A DNA stretch of 64,000 bases from Taudactylus pleione. Its lineage: Eukaryota > Chordata > Amphibia > Anura > Myobatrachidae. The notes beneath the pieces are model-generated. The model was not told the origin of the DNA, made no database searches, and worked only from the letters and a program-made list of their open reading frames with translations. The stretch lies in the NCBI GenBank assembly GCA_031769625.1, contig JAUIMM010002003.1:186001-250000 (forward strand). The letters run 5' to 3'. Positions 42,058 through 54,583 of the stretch are shown here, one piece after another (the first letter of the stretch is position 1; every line of letters begins with the position of its first letter). Made by a program: the position numbers and the translations under genes.

Positions 42058-43809
42058 TTTCTTCTTCAGGGTCCATAGGGTCCACAGAATCTACCTTGGG
42101 GTATGTAGTTGGAGAGATTCATTGCACCAAACAGCTACAGCTTTAAAGCTCCCAGCATACCCTGGTCCTCCTCCCTATAAACCCCGCCTCCAGCCACAGG
42201 CATTAGTTTTTTTTGTTTGGTGCAGGGAAGTATCCAGATGCATCTGTTTTAACAGTGGGACTGCCTAGGCAGTCCCAGGCTTTTTCTTTTATGGTTAACC
42301 TGTTTTTTTTAACTTCTGAGTTGAGTGGTACTAATCGCCAAATAGGACGCAGGTACAGCGACTCAATCTACCTCCGCTGCTGCCGAAACGCCAGTACCGC
42401 TATATGCCCTTGGGATTTTGGGGGGCCTCAGCAAGGCTTAGCTAGCGGCGCCGCTTGTGTCCGGACTGCGATCTCATTCACGGAGATGGCAGGTATGCGA
42501 TTCCTCGTGAGGGGAATCATGCGTGACGCAGTCCAGGCAACCGGTGTAGGAGACGCACCAGAGGCAGCTGCGGGTGAAGGCCTCATGTAACATGTACTCA
42601 CTAAGGCGGCCAGGGCCATATCGTCTGTCACCGGGGATGGGTAGTAGACGCACTAGTTAGCAGATTCACGCCTCATTCATACCGATCCCCACCTCATCGG
42701 GGCTGGTCAGTTGATTCAGAGTCAAATTGCAATATCAATGTTTGTATTTATGCATTGTATGTGACTTGTTCATGCTAGCTGCTGTATATAGACTGTCTTT
42801 TCAAACTGTCAGTAATATCCATCACTGTTTCTCGTCATCCCTCTGAAAAGGTGTGTGGGGTTTTTCATATATGAAGTGGGTCACATTGCATTCATACTGT
42901 ACACCTTATCACCTATACTCTCAGACATGACAAATGTGTGGTCGTTATAAGGGTGAGCCTCTGGTTCTCAAGTCATGTAAATCCTGTTTGGCAGGCCTGT
43001 CTGAACAGAATTTAGTGTAAGATTGATTGCGTAGTGCTAGTGCCTGTTGTAAACAGCCACCTTTTCTATCTGGTACACCTGCACCTACACAAGAACCAGG
43101 ATTTGTCACATATGGTGAATAAGGTCACAGCATTGCGTGCTCCTACCATGATATTGCCTCCTACGGTGGGATACCCACAGCAGTTGCGTTCTTCTATGTA
43201 CATGTCCCCTATGAATCTTTGACTAGAGTGAGAATCACTCTATAAGAATCAAACCAGCAAAGTATGCTGCCATCTATAGCCTCTCAGCAGGTGGTACAGG
43301 TGAATGAATAGACCAATGCAAATAAAGAAGGGGCATAAGAGGTTCTCTTCAGACATTACCTCAGGATTCTGACCCACCATCCTCATCAAATTCTGGGTCT
43401 TACGCAGTGGAAGAAGACCATCAATCTTCTGTGGATGTCCCCTCTCTGGTGAGCGTGGTTAGATCTGTTCTCTGTATAGATAAGGAGGAGGAGCCGCCTA
43501 AAGCTAAGATTCTGGTCTTTAGGCGTCAGAAGGTGGCTAGAGATTTTCCCTCAGTCTGAGCAACTGACAAATCTCATGTCTGAAGCATGGTCTACTCCAA
43601 ATAAGCATTTCCATACTACAAGGAATTTAACCTCTCGATATCCATTTCCTCAGGGTGACTGTAGCAAATGGGAAGTTCCTCCATCAGTAGATGCTCCATG
43701 TGACTAGATTGATCAAGAGCTCTACGTTACCCATTACTGCGGCATTCTCTTTGAAGAAGGTTACAGACAGTTTATCAAGTTTTCTATTTAAAATAATCAG
43801 TGTTTTCAT

Positions 43810-44172
43810 TATCTGGACCTATTACCAGACCAGCTATGGTTGGCAGCTCGAAGAACCCTTTGGCTAAAAACCTGGAAGGTGGATACAGGTTCCAAGAAAT
43901 CCCTGGAATCCTTGCCTTTTGTGGGAATGGTACTGTTGGACCAGAGCTGGATGACAGTGTCTTCTCTGGCGATATCTAAATCTACGGGGTTCCCATCTAC
44001 GACGACTCCTAAGTATAGGCAGTCGTCAGCTTGGTCCTTTTGCCCACAGGGTAGGGCAAAGGGACAGTCCTCCTCTAGACAGGATAATTCCCACAGGAGA
44101 TGGCAGACCAAGAACTCCTGGTCAACCAAGAGTCCTGCTTCCAAGCCGGACAGTAAGCCCACTGTCGGATAG
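43810..44172 (+). pseudogene. DIRS copy F gag, C-terminal part
   Basis: The open piece reads AARRTLWLKTWKVDTGSKKS then LESLPFVGMVLL, ending in a basic, Ser-rich tail (compare WLKTWQADAESKKAVEALPL in copy B). The upstream half is broken or deleted. Confidence 0.75.
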
Positions 44173-44224
44173 GGCGGGCCTTCCACTAGGGACGACGACT
44201 CAGGGTTAGAGGCCAAAACTCCTA

Positions 44225-45800
44225 CAGTTTTCTCTGGCTTTGCATCAGACCACGACGGATGCCTGGCTTCAAGAGGTGGCTTCTCAAGGTTACGCCATCA
44301 CGTTCCTGAGGCATCCACCTCAAAGGTTTGTTGGTACAACCCTGCCTTTTAGACCTGGTCAGGTCCTCGGCCTTCCGGGATTATATTGGAGCTTTCCTGA
44401 GGTCAGGAGTCATAATCCCTATTCCTGTGATGCAACAGGGATGGGGTGGTTGTTCAAATGGGTCACATAGCCCTATCCTGAATCTGAAATCTCTCAACAG
44501 ATTCATCCATGTGCCCAAATTCCGCATGGAAACCCTACAGTCAATTTATGCTGGCAATGGAGCCTGGAGAATTTGTCTCCCTGAACATACAGGATGCATA
44601 TCTGCATGTTCCAATTGCACAATTCCACCAAAGAGTTCTAGGATTAGCGGTAGATCAGCAACATTACCAATTTCAGGCCACAGCCGCTTGGGTATTTATC
44701 AAGATAATGGCAGTGATGACTGCTCATCTCAGACAGCAAGGGGTCGGGATACTGCCATATTTGGACAACCTTCTGATATTGGCACAATCGCAGGAGTTGT
44801 TACAATGTCATCTTCAGATGACCATTGTCGTCTTACAAGAGCACCGCTGGATAATAAATTGGAAAGAGTCCTCTTTCTCCAACTCAGCGGATGGTGCACT
44901 TGGGGGGTGCTGCTGGACTCTCTGGGCCAGAGGATTCTCCTACCAGAGGACAAGATTGCGACACTACACTCTTGTGTGCGCAGTCTACTCTGCAAACAGT
45001 GTCAGTTCACCTTGCAATGCAGGTGCTGGGCTCCATGGTATCCACATTTGATATGGTGGCGTATGCGCAGTTCCACTCCAGGTCCCTTCAGCAATGGATT
45101 GTCTCATTGGTATGGTCCGTATCATCGGAAAAAGTCTCAAATGATCCGCATTTTGCCAGAGGTCCGGCTCTCCCTCACTTGGTGGCTCATTTAGACGAGG
45201 GTCGTCCGTTATGGGTCATAGATTGGGTGCTCCTCACCACAGATGCAAGTCTGTGAGGATGGGGAGCGGTGACAGGGTGTCACACCTTTTCAGGGAAGGT
45301 GGACGCCACTGGAAATTCACCTACTGATGAATATCTTGGAGCTTCGTACAGTGCACAGAGCGCTCAGTTTGGCGTAGGACCTTCTTCACGGCAGGCCTGT
45401 CCAGATTCAGTCCGACAACGCGACCACAGTGGCCTACATCAATCATCAGGAAGGCACACAGTCCAGCAGCCATGAGGGAAGTGGCGAACATTCTGCTGTG
45501 GGCAGAATGCCATCTTCCAGCAATCTCTGCAATATTCATCCTAAGTCGTCAGGACATACAATCTGGAAAATGGGCTCTTCGTCCGGACATATTTCAGCTC
45601 CTGGTGGACAAGTGGAGGCTACCAGACGTAGACCTCATGGTGTCACGCCACAACCACAAGGTTCCCAGGTACGGCTCCAGAACGAGGGACCCCTCAGCTG
45701 CCTTCGTGGACGCTGTGGCAGTGAGGTGAAATTTCAGGTTGACATACCTGTTTCCTCCGATATCCCTCCTCCCAAGAGTCAAAGTTCAAGCAGGAAGTTG
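44225..45800 (+). pseudogene. DIRS copy F RT-RNase H-Dam-like polyprotein (frameshifted)
   Basis: Pieces in order are HQTTTDAWLQEVASQGYAIT (44240 on), LNLKSLNRFIHVPKFRMETL (about 44476), NIQDAYLHVPIAQFHQRVL (about 44585), and the catalytic box as LPYLDNLLILA, with GACAAC at 44764-44769. RNase H has DWVLLTTDASL followed by a stop (45256), then ATTVAYINHQEG and RQDIQSGKWALRPDIFQLLV. The Dam-like region is VDLMVSRHNHKVPRYGSRTR and TYLFPPISLLPRVK. At least five frame changes or stops occur. Confidence 0.83.
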
Positions 45801-45939
45801 GCAGGTTAATACCAATAGCTCCTGCCTGCCCCAGGAGACATTGGTTCACCGATCTGACATGTCTATCCATAGACAGGCCACTTCCACTGCCTCTACAACC
45901 AGATTTACTAGTGCAGGGTCCCTGCCTATATCCGGATTT

Positions 45940-46369
45940 ACCTCGGCTGGCTTTGACAGCATGGCTATTGAGACTTCCTTCTTAAAGGCCAAACGTTTCT
46001 CTGCTTTTATGATCCAGACGATGATGAGGGCAAGGAAACCTGCTTCAGCCCGCATCTATCACAGGGTTTGGCATTCATATATTCGTGTGTGCCCAAGCAA
46101 AATATGACCCTAAAGTTTTCAAGAGTACTTGCTTTTCTGCAGGCTGGCTTAGACTTAGATCTGCGCCTGGCTACCTTGAGGGTTCAGGTTTCTGCTTTGT
46201 CAGTTTTGTTCCAGCGCAGAATTGTGCCCCTGGCAGATGTAAGAACATTTTTGCAGGGGTTCTCCAACTGCAGCCTCCATTTGTCCCTCCGGTAGCACCA
46301 TGTGATTTATCCTTGGTTCTCAGGGCGCAGCAAGCTCCCTCCTTTGAACCTTTGGATAAGGTGGACTTT
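45940..46369 (+). pseudogene. DIRS copy F tyrosine recombinase, N-terminal half
   Basis: It reads MIQTMMRARKPASARIYHRV, then ILVFLQAGLD-like RVLAFLQAGLDLDLRLATLR and VAPCDLSLVLRAQQAPSFEP. It is cut by the LINE at DKVDF. In copy A the next 25 residues include the catalytic Arg pair (ASARRVSEL), and these are absent on the far side (50241 on), which resumes at LSCRS. Part of the target was therefore lost at the LINE insertion. Confidence 0.8.
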
Positions 46370-46492
46370 ATTATAAATTATTTTATTATCATCCTTTATT
46401 TATATGGCGCCACAAGTGTTCTGCAGCGCCTTACATAGTACATAAAACTAATAAGTGAACAAAAAAAAAGTAACATTACAGTGAAGGACATT

Positions 46493-47094
46493 GGACCTCA
46501 TTCAGAGTCGGTCGAAGCGGCCGCACGGTCGTACGGAAAAAGGGGCCGGATATGCAAATGATTCCCTCGCAAGTTGCGTCCCTAAGTTCGGATCGGTAGT
46601 TGGCCGACCAAGGGGAGGAAGCGGTCGGAAGACAAAAAAATATACCCCCTTCTCGTACGCATTGCACGTCATCTTTGGGCATATAAGGATTAATCGAGAC
46701 CATCGGGAACCATCGGAACTGGTCGTAGAGCTTAAGGTTGACCATACCCTCTCTTAAGCTCTACGATCATGTCAGTGTAAAAACCTCCCAGGTCACATGT
46801 GCCATGACGCTACTTTGTTAATTATGCACTCCCATAAAACGCCGTTCGCATAATGAGGCACGCCTGCGTTCGGATCTCCACTCCCCCATTTTCAAGCACC
46901 TTCCCCTGTTACCACCCACAAATGCCTCCATCTGTCACTCAAACTACCGACCTGGCTGTGTTCAAGGAGAGAGAAATTTCTGATCGTACCGGCTAGTTTG
47001 CGCACGCGCATTGCGAACTTTACGTATGCGCAGTATAGCTAACATCGGTGGCGTACGACCGTGCGGCCGCAACGACCGACTCTGAATGAGGTCC
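46493..47094. mobile_element. Harbinger-like MITE inside the LINE, with 3-bp target duplication
   Basis: The ends GGACCTCATTCAGAGTCGGT and ACCGACTCTGAATGAGGTCC-type sequence (right end at 47074-47094) are complementary. The match extends through GCGGCCGCACGGTCGTACG. ATT flanks it on both sides (46490-46492 and 47095-47097), as in PIF/Harbinger insertions. It is 602 bp with no transposase. Confidence 0.88.
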
Positions 47095-47789
47095 ATTGTC
47101 ACAATAAGCAGCAGGGAGTTGGCAGAGACGTGTTAGGTGTCCTTATGAGGAGTAAGGAGTAGAAGAAAGTGTAAGGAGAAGCACATGAGGGAAGAAGTCC
47201 CTGCCCGTGAGAGCTTACATTCTAAAGGGGAGTGGCAGACAGACAGGCGTGACACAAAAGGGAAAGATGGGGAGGAGAGAGTATTATGTGGGTTAGGATG
47301 AGAGCTGGAAGGCCTTGATGAAGTAGTGGGTCTTGAGAGCCCGCTTCAAGATATGCAGTGAGGTGGAGAGTCTGATAGGGAGAGAGTTCCAAAGGTAGGG
47401 AGCAGCGCGTGCAAAATCTTGGAGGCGGGAGTGGGAGGAAGTAATCAGTTGGCAAGAGAGGCGGCATGCATTTGTTGAGCCAAGTGGACAGGAGGGAGTG
47501 TGAAGGGAGTGATCAGAAATGTATGCGGAGGAGGATTTAGTGAGGGCTTTGTAGGCGAGTGTAAGAACCTTGAATTGGCATCTGAAGGGGAGCCAGTGTA
47601 GGGCTTGAAGGAGAGGGGATGCAGATGTAGAACGTCTGGAGAGGAAGATGAGCCGAGCCGCAGCATTGAGGACCGACTGTAGTGGAGAGGTGGGAGACTG
47701 GGAGGCCAGCTAGGAGAAGGTTACAGTAGTCCAATCTGGAGATGATCAGTGAGTGGATGAGGGTTTTAGTGGCATCCTGGGTGAGGAAG

Positions 47790-49130
47790 GGTCTATGATT
47801 TTTTAGGTGGAAGCGGCATGATTGTGAGGTGCTGAATGTGTAGTTTAAAGGAGAGGGAGGAGTCTAGGATAACTCCAAGACCGCACATTTTGGGGATAGA
47901 GGAGATAGTTGTGCCATCAATAGATAATGAAATTGTGGGAAGTGAGGTGATGGAAGAGGGTGGGAAGATGATCAGCTCAGTCTTAGACATGTTAAGTTTA
48001 AGAAACCGCTGGGACATCCATGAAGAGATAGAGACAGTTGGAGATATGGGTAAGGAGCGAGGGGGAGAGGTCAGGGGTGGAATCGTAAATTTGAGTATCA
48101 TCAGTGTAGAGATGAAATTGGAGGTCAAAAGAGTTACTGAGTTCACCTAGAGAGGACGTGTATATAGGGAGAAAAGGAGAGGTCCAAGAACAGAACCTTG
48201 GGGAACACCTACTGTTCATGGAAGTGGGGAGGGGAAGAGTAGTCATGAGAGGAGACAGAGAAGGAACGATCAGAGAGGTAGGAAGACAGCCAGGAGAGGG
48301 CAATGCCACGTAAACCAAGAGTGAAGGATTTGCAGGAGGATAGGGTGGTCTACAGTGTCAAATGCAGCAGAGAGGTCAAGGAGAATAAGCAGAGAGTAGT
48401 GGCCCTTGGATTTGGCAGCAAGGAGGTCATTGCTGACATTCGTGAGGGCAGATTCAGTGGAGTGGAGAGGATGGAAGCCAGACTGAAATAGGTCAAACAG
48501 GGAGTGGGAGGAGAGAAAGGCAGTAAGGTGGTTGTAGATGATCTGCTCAAGGAGTTTGGAGGCAAAAGGGAGGAGAGAGATGGGTTGGTAGTTGGAGAGT
48601 ATGTTAGGATCAAGGGTAGGTTTTTTTTAAGAATGGGGGAGACAAGGGCATGTTTGAATGCAGAAGGGACAGTGCCAGATGATAGGGAGAGATTGAGGAG
48701 GTGGGCAAAATGGGAACAGGCAGAGGGAGACTGGTAACAGAGGAGTCAGGAAGGGATAAGATCAAGGGGGGAGGTGGAAGGAGGGGAGAACCAGAAACAG
48801 GGGAGAAGGATGTCAGAGTTGGAGAGACAGAAGGGGAGGGGTGGTCAGGGAATGGAGGGGCAGGAATGCTGAGAGTCTGATGGGATAAAATTTCCTCACG
48901 TATGGAGTCAATTTTGGATGTAAAGTAGGTGGCAAAGTCAAGGGCAGAGAGCGAGGAGGAGGGAGTTGAAAGTGGCAAAGAGACGTCGGGGGTTTGAGGA
49001 CTGGGAGGGAGATGAGGTTCTTGAAATGTTTGTTTGGAGATGGACAGGGCAGCACTGTAGGATAAGAGAATACATTTGAAATGGAGGAAGTCAGCCATAG
49101 AGCGTGACTTCCTCCACTGATGCTCGGCAA
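47790..49130 (-). pseudogene. LINE reverse transcriptase (frameshifted)
   Basis: On the minus strand, from right to left: MADFLHFKCILLSYSAALS (49098 on) with a Pro/Ser-rich linker, then [20 protein letters not shown] and [20 protein letters not shown]. The RT boxes GVPQGSVLGP and LYTDDTQIYD follow, the second with the catalytic Asp pair. KLNMSKTELIIFPP ends the palm and [10 protein letters not shown] lies beyond it. The blocks fall in at least three frames. Confidence 0.8.
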
Positions 49131-50240
49131 TTCTTGAACATTTTTGTAGGCATCTGGTGCATTTGTCAGGGTTGTGGTGTGGATCTGCGAGGGTGAGTAG
49201 TTATTGCCGGAACAACAGAGTCAAGAGCAGAAGTAAGGGAGGCTTTGTACAGGGAAGTGGCTTGTTCAGGACAGGAGAGAGAAGGGATAGGTGAAAGAAG
49301 AGAGTCCAGCAGGGAGGAAAAAGCAACCGTGTCTATAGCCTCAATGTTACGCTTAGTAATGGTAGCCTTAGGAGGTAAAGGAGCGGAAGGAGAGAGGGAT
49401 AAGTTAAAAGAGAGGGGGAATTGGAGTAATCAGATATCACAATGGAGAGTAAAGACCAGGTTAAGTGAGTGCCCACTCACATGTGAGGGTGAGGAGGTCC
49501 ATTGGGTGAGACCAAATGAAGAGGTGAGGGTAAGGAGTTCAGCGGCAGAGGATTCTGTGGGAATGTCAATAGGAATATTAAAATCACCTAGGATAATGGA
49601 GGGAAGATCTGAGGAGAGAAAGTGAGGGAGCCAGGAAGCGACGTTGTCAAGGAATTTGGAGGGAGAGCCAGGAGGATGGTAAATGACAGCTACTCTGAGG
49701 TTTACTGGTTGGCAGAGGTGTATAGCATGAACTTCAAATGTAGGGAATGTAAGGGATGGTTCAGAGGGTATTAGCTGGTAGGAGTAATTGGCGGATAGAA
49801 CGACCCCAACACCACCACCATGGCGACCCCCAGGCCGGGTGGTTTGGGAGAAGGTTAGGCTATGAGATGTAAGGAGTTGGAGATGAATAGGTCATGGGTG
49901 GGGACCAGTTTATTAGACTGACCTGCCATTCCAGAGGGCACAGGATAGAGAGAGAGTGATTGTGAGGGAGATGTGAATAAGATTATCCGGGTTGCTGTAA
50001 CGTGGAGGTGAGATTAATTTGGGGGACCGATATGAATAGAGTTTAGTGATGGTGCTGGCACCTGAGCTGGAAAGGGAACCTGTAGGAGGTAGGCAGGGAG
50101 GGATAAGTGGTTGGCAGTGGGGTAAAGTGACAGGGAGAGGAGAGTAGGAGGAGGGATTAGTGGTGGGGTAGTAGGACAAAGGGGTGGTAGAACAGGATGA
50201 AAGTGGAGTAATGGTTGACAGCGAAGACACTTTTTTCTTG

Positions 50241-51449
50241 TCAGCACTGTCATGTCGTTCTCCATATTTGATATTTCATCAAAATAGAGCTGTCCTTTGC
50301 ACTAAGGCCGGTTACCTTCTGAAGGTAGTATCCCACTTTCCATATAAATGAAGAAATTGTAGTTCCGGCTTTTCAGTCTTCAAACTTGTGTACAGGTGAA
50401 GCTTCCCTGAATGTGGTTCGAGCCCTTTGTATCTACGTCGTTCGTACCATCTCCATCAGGAAATGAGATTCGCTCTTTGTGTTATATGGGTTTCACAAAC
50501 TAGGGTGACCAGCTAACAAACAGACTTTGGCTCGCTGGCTGCGTATGACTATTGCTCAAGTCTATATACAGGCTGATCTCCCTGTTCCTAACAAGGTGAC
50601 AGCACAGTCTACTCAGTCGGACCGTTGTGGGCGGTTAGACATGGCGCCTCGGCTGAGCAGCTGTGCAAGGCAGCCACTTGGTCTTCCGTCCATACCTTTT
50701 TAAATTCTTTGCATTTGATACTTTTGCCTCCCAGGATGCTTCCTTTGGGTGGTGGATTCTCCTCTCTGCTCAGGAGCATCCCCACCCTTAAGGGAACTGC
50801 TTTAAGACGTCCCCAAGGTAGATTCTGTGGACCCTTTGGACCCTGAAGAAGAAAATCAGAGTTATGGTATAACATACCTTTTTAGATCAGAGTTTCCGAA
50901 ACACTGTCCTCAAGGCTCCCCAACAGCTCATGTTTTAGAGATATCCATGGTTAAGCACAGTTGATTAAATCAAATTGACTGAGGTACTAATTAAGTCACC
51001 TGTGCTCAACCATGGATATCTCTAAAACATGAACTGTTGGGGAGCCTTGAGGACCGTGATTGGAAACCTCTGCCTTAGATAACTTTTTCTTTGAGGTCCA
51101 TTTGGGTCCACAGAGCACCCTCCCTGACGCACCTGGCCTCAGTTGGGATCTTTTCTTTGCTTTTTTGTATCACTGATTCCCTCTTTGTATTTTGAGTTTC
51201 TTGGGTACATTGTACTTTCTTCTCCACTTTTTCCGTCTCTTGCCGTTAGGCTTGTTTACAAACTGAATGCCTGTGGCTGGAGGCAGGGTATATAGGGAGG
51301 AGGACCAGTGCATGCTGGGAGCTTTAAAACTAGCTGTTTGGTGCACTGGATTACTCCAACTATATACCCCAAAGTAGATCCTGTGGATCCTATGGACCTC
51401 GAAGAAAAAAGTTATTTAAGGCATGTTATACCATAACTCTGATTTTTTT
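50241..51449 (+). mobile_element. DIRS copy F, right part
   Basis: The recombinase resumes at LSCRSPYLIFHQ (50246 on) and runs in broken form to the end at about 50790 (ASQDASFGWWILLSAQEHP-like). The ICR (50790-50887 and 51073-51130) is split by a hAT MITE. The right ITR (about 51355-51449) reads GTAGATCCTGTGGATCCTAT then GGCATGTTATACCATAACTC and ends in a T-run. Confidence 0.87.
50888..51072. mobile_element. hAT MITE inserted in the ICR of DIRS copy F
   Basis: The ends are CAGAGTTTCCGAAACACTGT and TGATTGGAAACCTCTG. The inner inverted CATGTTTTAGAGATATCCAT and ATGGATATCTCTAAAACATG are exact. The flanks TTTTAGAT and CCTTAGAT match at 6 of 8 positions. It is related to 18998-19182. Confidence 0.88.
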
Positions 51450-52143
51450 GGTTTCTGCGATAATTCTTTCACTATTCTGCTTTGACTTGCTGTAGATAAG
51501 GTCACACCAGCGTACTCTCATGCTTCCAGGTACTAGCTTCACCTTAGTTTGTCCATGGCTGCACTTCGGGGCTCTATCATATCCATTCTAGAAGCTCCTG
51601 AGGTGCCTTTCACAACAAGAACCCATGCTCACAGCACTTGACTGAAATGCAGGATAGGTTAGCATTCTACTTCACACAGGCAAGTAGGAGTTGAAGGGAT
51701 AAAATAGAGCTGAAAATACTTTGTTTCTCCGTTTTTGTTCAGTCACATATTTGTTCAACACACACACTCCCAGCTACAACTTTAAGAAGGCCCCAACCCT
51801 CCTCACACATCACAGAAATATGACTAACTCCCTTCAGTCACTTACACCTAAGGAGCAGTGCATTATGTACATAAACCCTGTCCTTTCAGCAGGTGATTGT
51901 GGACATATCTTTGTTAGTATAGTTGTTGGCTGCAGGTGGCAATACTTAAATTAAGATTTATTAAAAAGCAAATGTAAGCATTCTGATCTCCTAACTATTG
52001 TTGTTTCATATTTACATAATTTTTATTTTCTTTCCTTTCAACCACTAACGAAACTTGTAGTAAGGAGCCTCTTTGTTCTAGTGGCAAGAATTATTTAGCT
52101 CATTGTATCCATAACACTCTAGTTTTACACAATTAACTTACAC
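51450..52143. other. Intron sequence between two DIRS copies
   Basis: I see no gene, repeat end or long frame in this stretch. Confidence 0.5.
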
Positions 52144-53259
52144 TTTCTACTAGGGGTCCACAGGGTTGACCTTGGGGTATAGCTGGATCAGGAACCCACA
52201 GGCACCACCCAGTTAAAGCTGTTGCTGCTCTCAGGATGCACTGGGTCCATCCTCCTCTATACCCTGCCCCAGCCACAGCCACATCAGTTTTAGTTGGTGC
52301 CCGGCCGGAGTCTGCCTTTTTTAGAGTTTATTACTTTCTTTTTTTAGTGACTCTTCAGAGCGACAGCATTGGACGTTCAAGCTGCCGCTCCTACACCCCA
52401 CTGGCGCCGCAACGCCTGTACAGATCTGGGGATCTCAGCGGGACCCCAGAGTCTGTACTAGCACGGGCTCTCCCACGACTGCTGCTGGAGCGCCGGGGGC
52501 AAGGTAAGCCGCGGGTCACTGCTTGCGGTGACCCGCATGTACAAATGCAGTCGCATGCCTCCGATCTCTGGGGACGGACCGGAGGCGCTAGCAGTGGCGG
52601 CGGGCTCCACCTCTCCGGAGGCATACCCCGCGGGACCACTAGACCACCAGGGTATTATGCGGCAGCGGGAGCCAGCGTCCCTGGAGTTAATCGCTAGCCA
52701 GGGGAGACAGCCTTCCCTGTTTAGCGGCTCCTCCCCTTAGCTCAGCGCACCTTTCCGCTTAGGTCTGGTGACGCTGAGCTGCTTCCTCCTGCGGCCACTC
52801 CTCCTCCTCTGAGGTCTCCGGCGGCCATCTTTTCTCCAGTGGCAGCGCAGATTTCGCAGGAAGTGTGCTGTCGGTACCCCTGTTTACCTCTCCCCGGCTG
52901 AAGGTCAGTGTACACAGCGCTATAGCCCTCCCAAACACTGAATCTGAGCGGTTGATTGTAGTGACAAGGTGCAGTGAGTATTAACTTTCTGCATTGTATG
53001 TGACTTTTGCTAGTGCTGACTGTGCTTTATTTCTCCTTACTGTCAGTCTGACTATCCCTTTCCTTCTCCTACAGCCCTGAGAGCTGTGTGGGGGAAAGGC
53101 TTTTCTTGGATCTCACTTATATAAATTCATGTATTTGTGAGGTTGGTCACATACTGTGGTGTGCTACACTGTGCCATATTTGTGGCATTGTGGGTGCGCC
53201 AAGAGTACATTCTGAGCTTCCCTGTTGTGTTGCTATATATATTTGGGGATATATATATT

Positions 53260-54583
53260 TTATCATGTTTGATGAGGAAGTTGAACGCTCTACGGCCCCC
53301 ACTCTGCTCTCCTGCAGATGCTGTGCTGCAGGGGTGAATATGGAGGATTTATCACAGGATGGGCTGTTTATGAGATGCCGTCAGTTACCTGGTCCCTCTA
53401 ACCCCCCAACTTTGGGACAGGATCCTCCTTGGGCGGTGTTTTCTCAGGTGCTGGCTTCCATTGCAGTCAGTCATTCCCTTCCAGGGTCTCCTGCAAACGA
53501 GTCAACCACCTTGGGTGGCTGTGTTCTCCAATTCAGTCCAAAGTTTGGTGGCCTCATCTTTGGCCTTTCAAACCATGTTGCGTACTGAGAAGCCTCACAA
53601 AGCTTCAAAACGCACTTATATCATCCCAGTCTGCGCAGCTGTCAGACTGAGGCGTCCTCGGATGAGGGGGAATTGCATGAGGACTCTGATTCGGATGCCC
53701 CGGAACTGGAGACGAAATCTTCCATTAATGTGCCGGCATTGGTGCGGTCCATTCTTGATATAGAGGATGATGCCCAGGCCCCTAAGTCCAAGTATCCAAA
53801 TTTTAAACAGGCAAAAGTGACTTCGGCTGTTTTTCCTCTCTGACCAGCTGACTGATCATATGGCTGAGGCCTGGCAGTCTCCTAGTAAGAGGTTCCAGCC
53901 GCAGAAATGTTTAGCATCTGGTTTATCTGTTTCCTGCAAGTCATTGCAAATAGTGGGAAATCCCGCCTGCCGTGGATTCTCACGTTACTCGCTTAATTAA
54001 GAGTGCCACCTTGCCTATGCCGTCCATTTCATCCCTAATGGATCCCACGGTGGCCCGTCTGTCCATGGCCATCTCTTGGGTGGCTAAAGCCATTGAAAGC
54101 TGGGCCAATGTACTGGAGGATACTTTTCCTGAGGAAGCTTTGGAGGTACAGAGAGCTTTAGTTGGACAGATGAGGGATGCCGCTTCCTCTATTGGAGAAG
54201 CGTCTTTGAATGCTAGTCTTCTGACTTCCAGGGTTTAGGCGGCAGCGGTCTCTGCTCACCGGTCTTTGTGGCTTCGTTCTTGGAGAGCAGATGCGGATTC
54301 CAAGAAGGGCCTGGAGGCCTTACCCTTTAATGGGGAGATTTTGTTCGGTCCTGACCTGGACAAAATTGTTACCTTGGCGAAGTCTAAGTCAGCGTTTCTG
54401 CCATCAGCAGTGGCGCCTTCTAAAGCTAGGACCTCAGCCTTTCGGTCCTTTCGTACTCAGGGTAAGTCCAAGGGTCAGTCCTTCCCGAGGCAGTTGTCAA
54501 CCAAGGCTGCCCCTAAACCAAAGAAGCAGGCCTGGAGCACTAGATGCCCTGCTTCCAAGCCAGAAGAAGAGCCTTCAGCCTGA
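53260..54583 (+). pseudogene. DIRS copy G gag-like protein (frameshifted)
   Basis: Pieces run MFDEEVERSTAPTLLSC (53264 on), an acidic stretch with SSDEGELHEDSDSDAPELET (about 53660), and LVRSILDIEDDAQAPKS. The conserved core is open from 53972 to 54236 (VARLSMAISWVAKAIESWAN, GEASLNASLLTSRV and a stop) and from 54266 to 54583 (WLRSWRADADSKKGLEALPF, LFGPDLDKIVTLAKSKSAFL), ending in a basic tail. It has the same organisation as gag in copy B. Confidence 0.8.

Larger units (their letters stand above)
42058..46369 (+). mobile_element. DIRS copy F, left part (split by a LINE)
   Basis: The left ITR, CTTCTTCAGGGTCCATAGGG from 42060, matches the complement of the ICR first half near 50795-50855. A leader, a shortened gag, the RT, RNase H, Dam-like region and the start of the recombinase follow, all broken. 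It is the same family as A, C and G but a separate subfamily by its ends (CAGAATCTACCTTGGGG). The copy is cut at about 46369 in the recombinase and resumes at about 50241. Confidence 0.88.
46370..50240 (-). mobile_element. L2/CR1-type LINE with endonuclease and reverse transcriptase
   Basis: This is a minus-strand non-LTR retrotransposon. The 3' end is at the left, with GATGATAATAAAATAATTTA after the conserved CTGCAGAACACTTGTGGCGC and CATATAAATAAAGG. Reading leftward from 50240 there is a decayed apurinic endonuclease (the LGDFNIPIDIPTES region, minus strand about 49555-49600), then the RT with GVPQGSVLGP (about 48180-48216) and YTDDTQIYD (about 48088-48112). After that come WMSQRFLKLNMSKTELIIF and the 3' untranslated region. 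Frameshifts are many. A Harbinger-like MITE is inserted at 46493-47094. Confidence 0.85.

Noticed and set aside
47836..49625. Plus-strand open frames of 60-126 codons, Glu/Gly/Arg-rich
   Set aside because: They are the antisense shadow of the Pro/Ser-rich minus-strand LINE.
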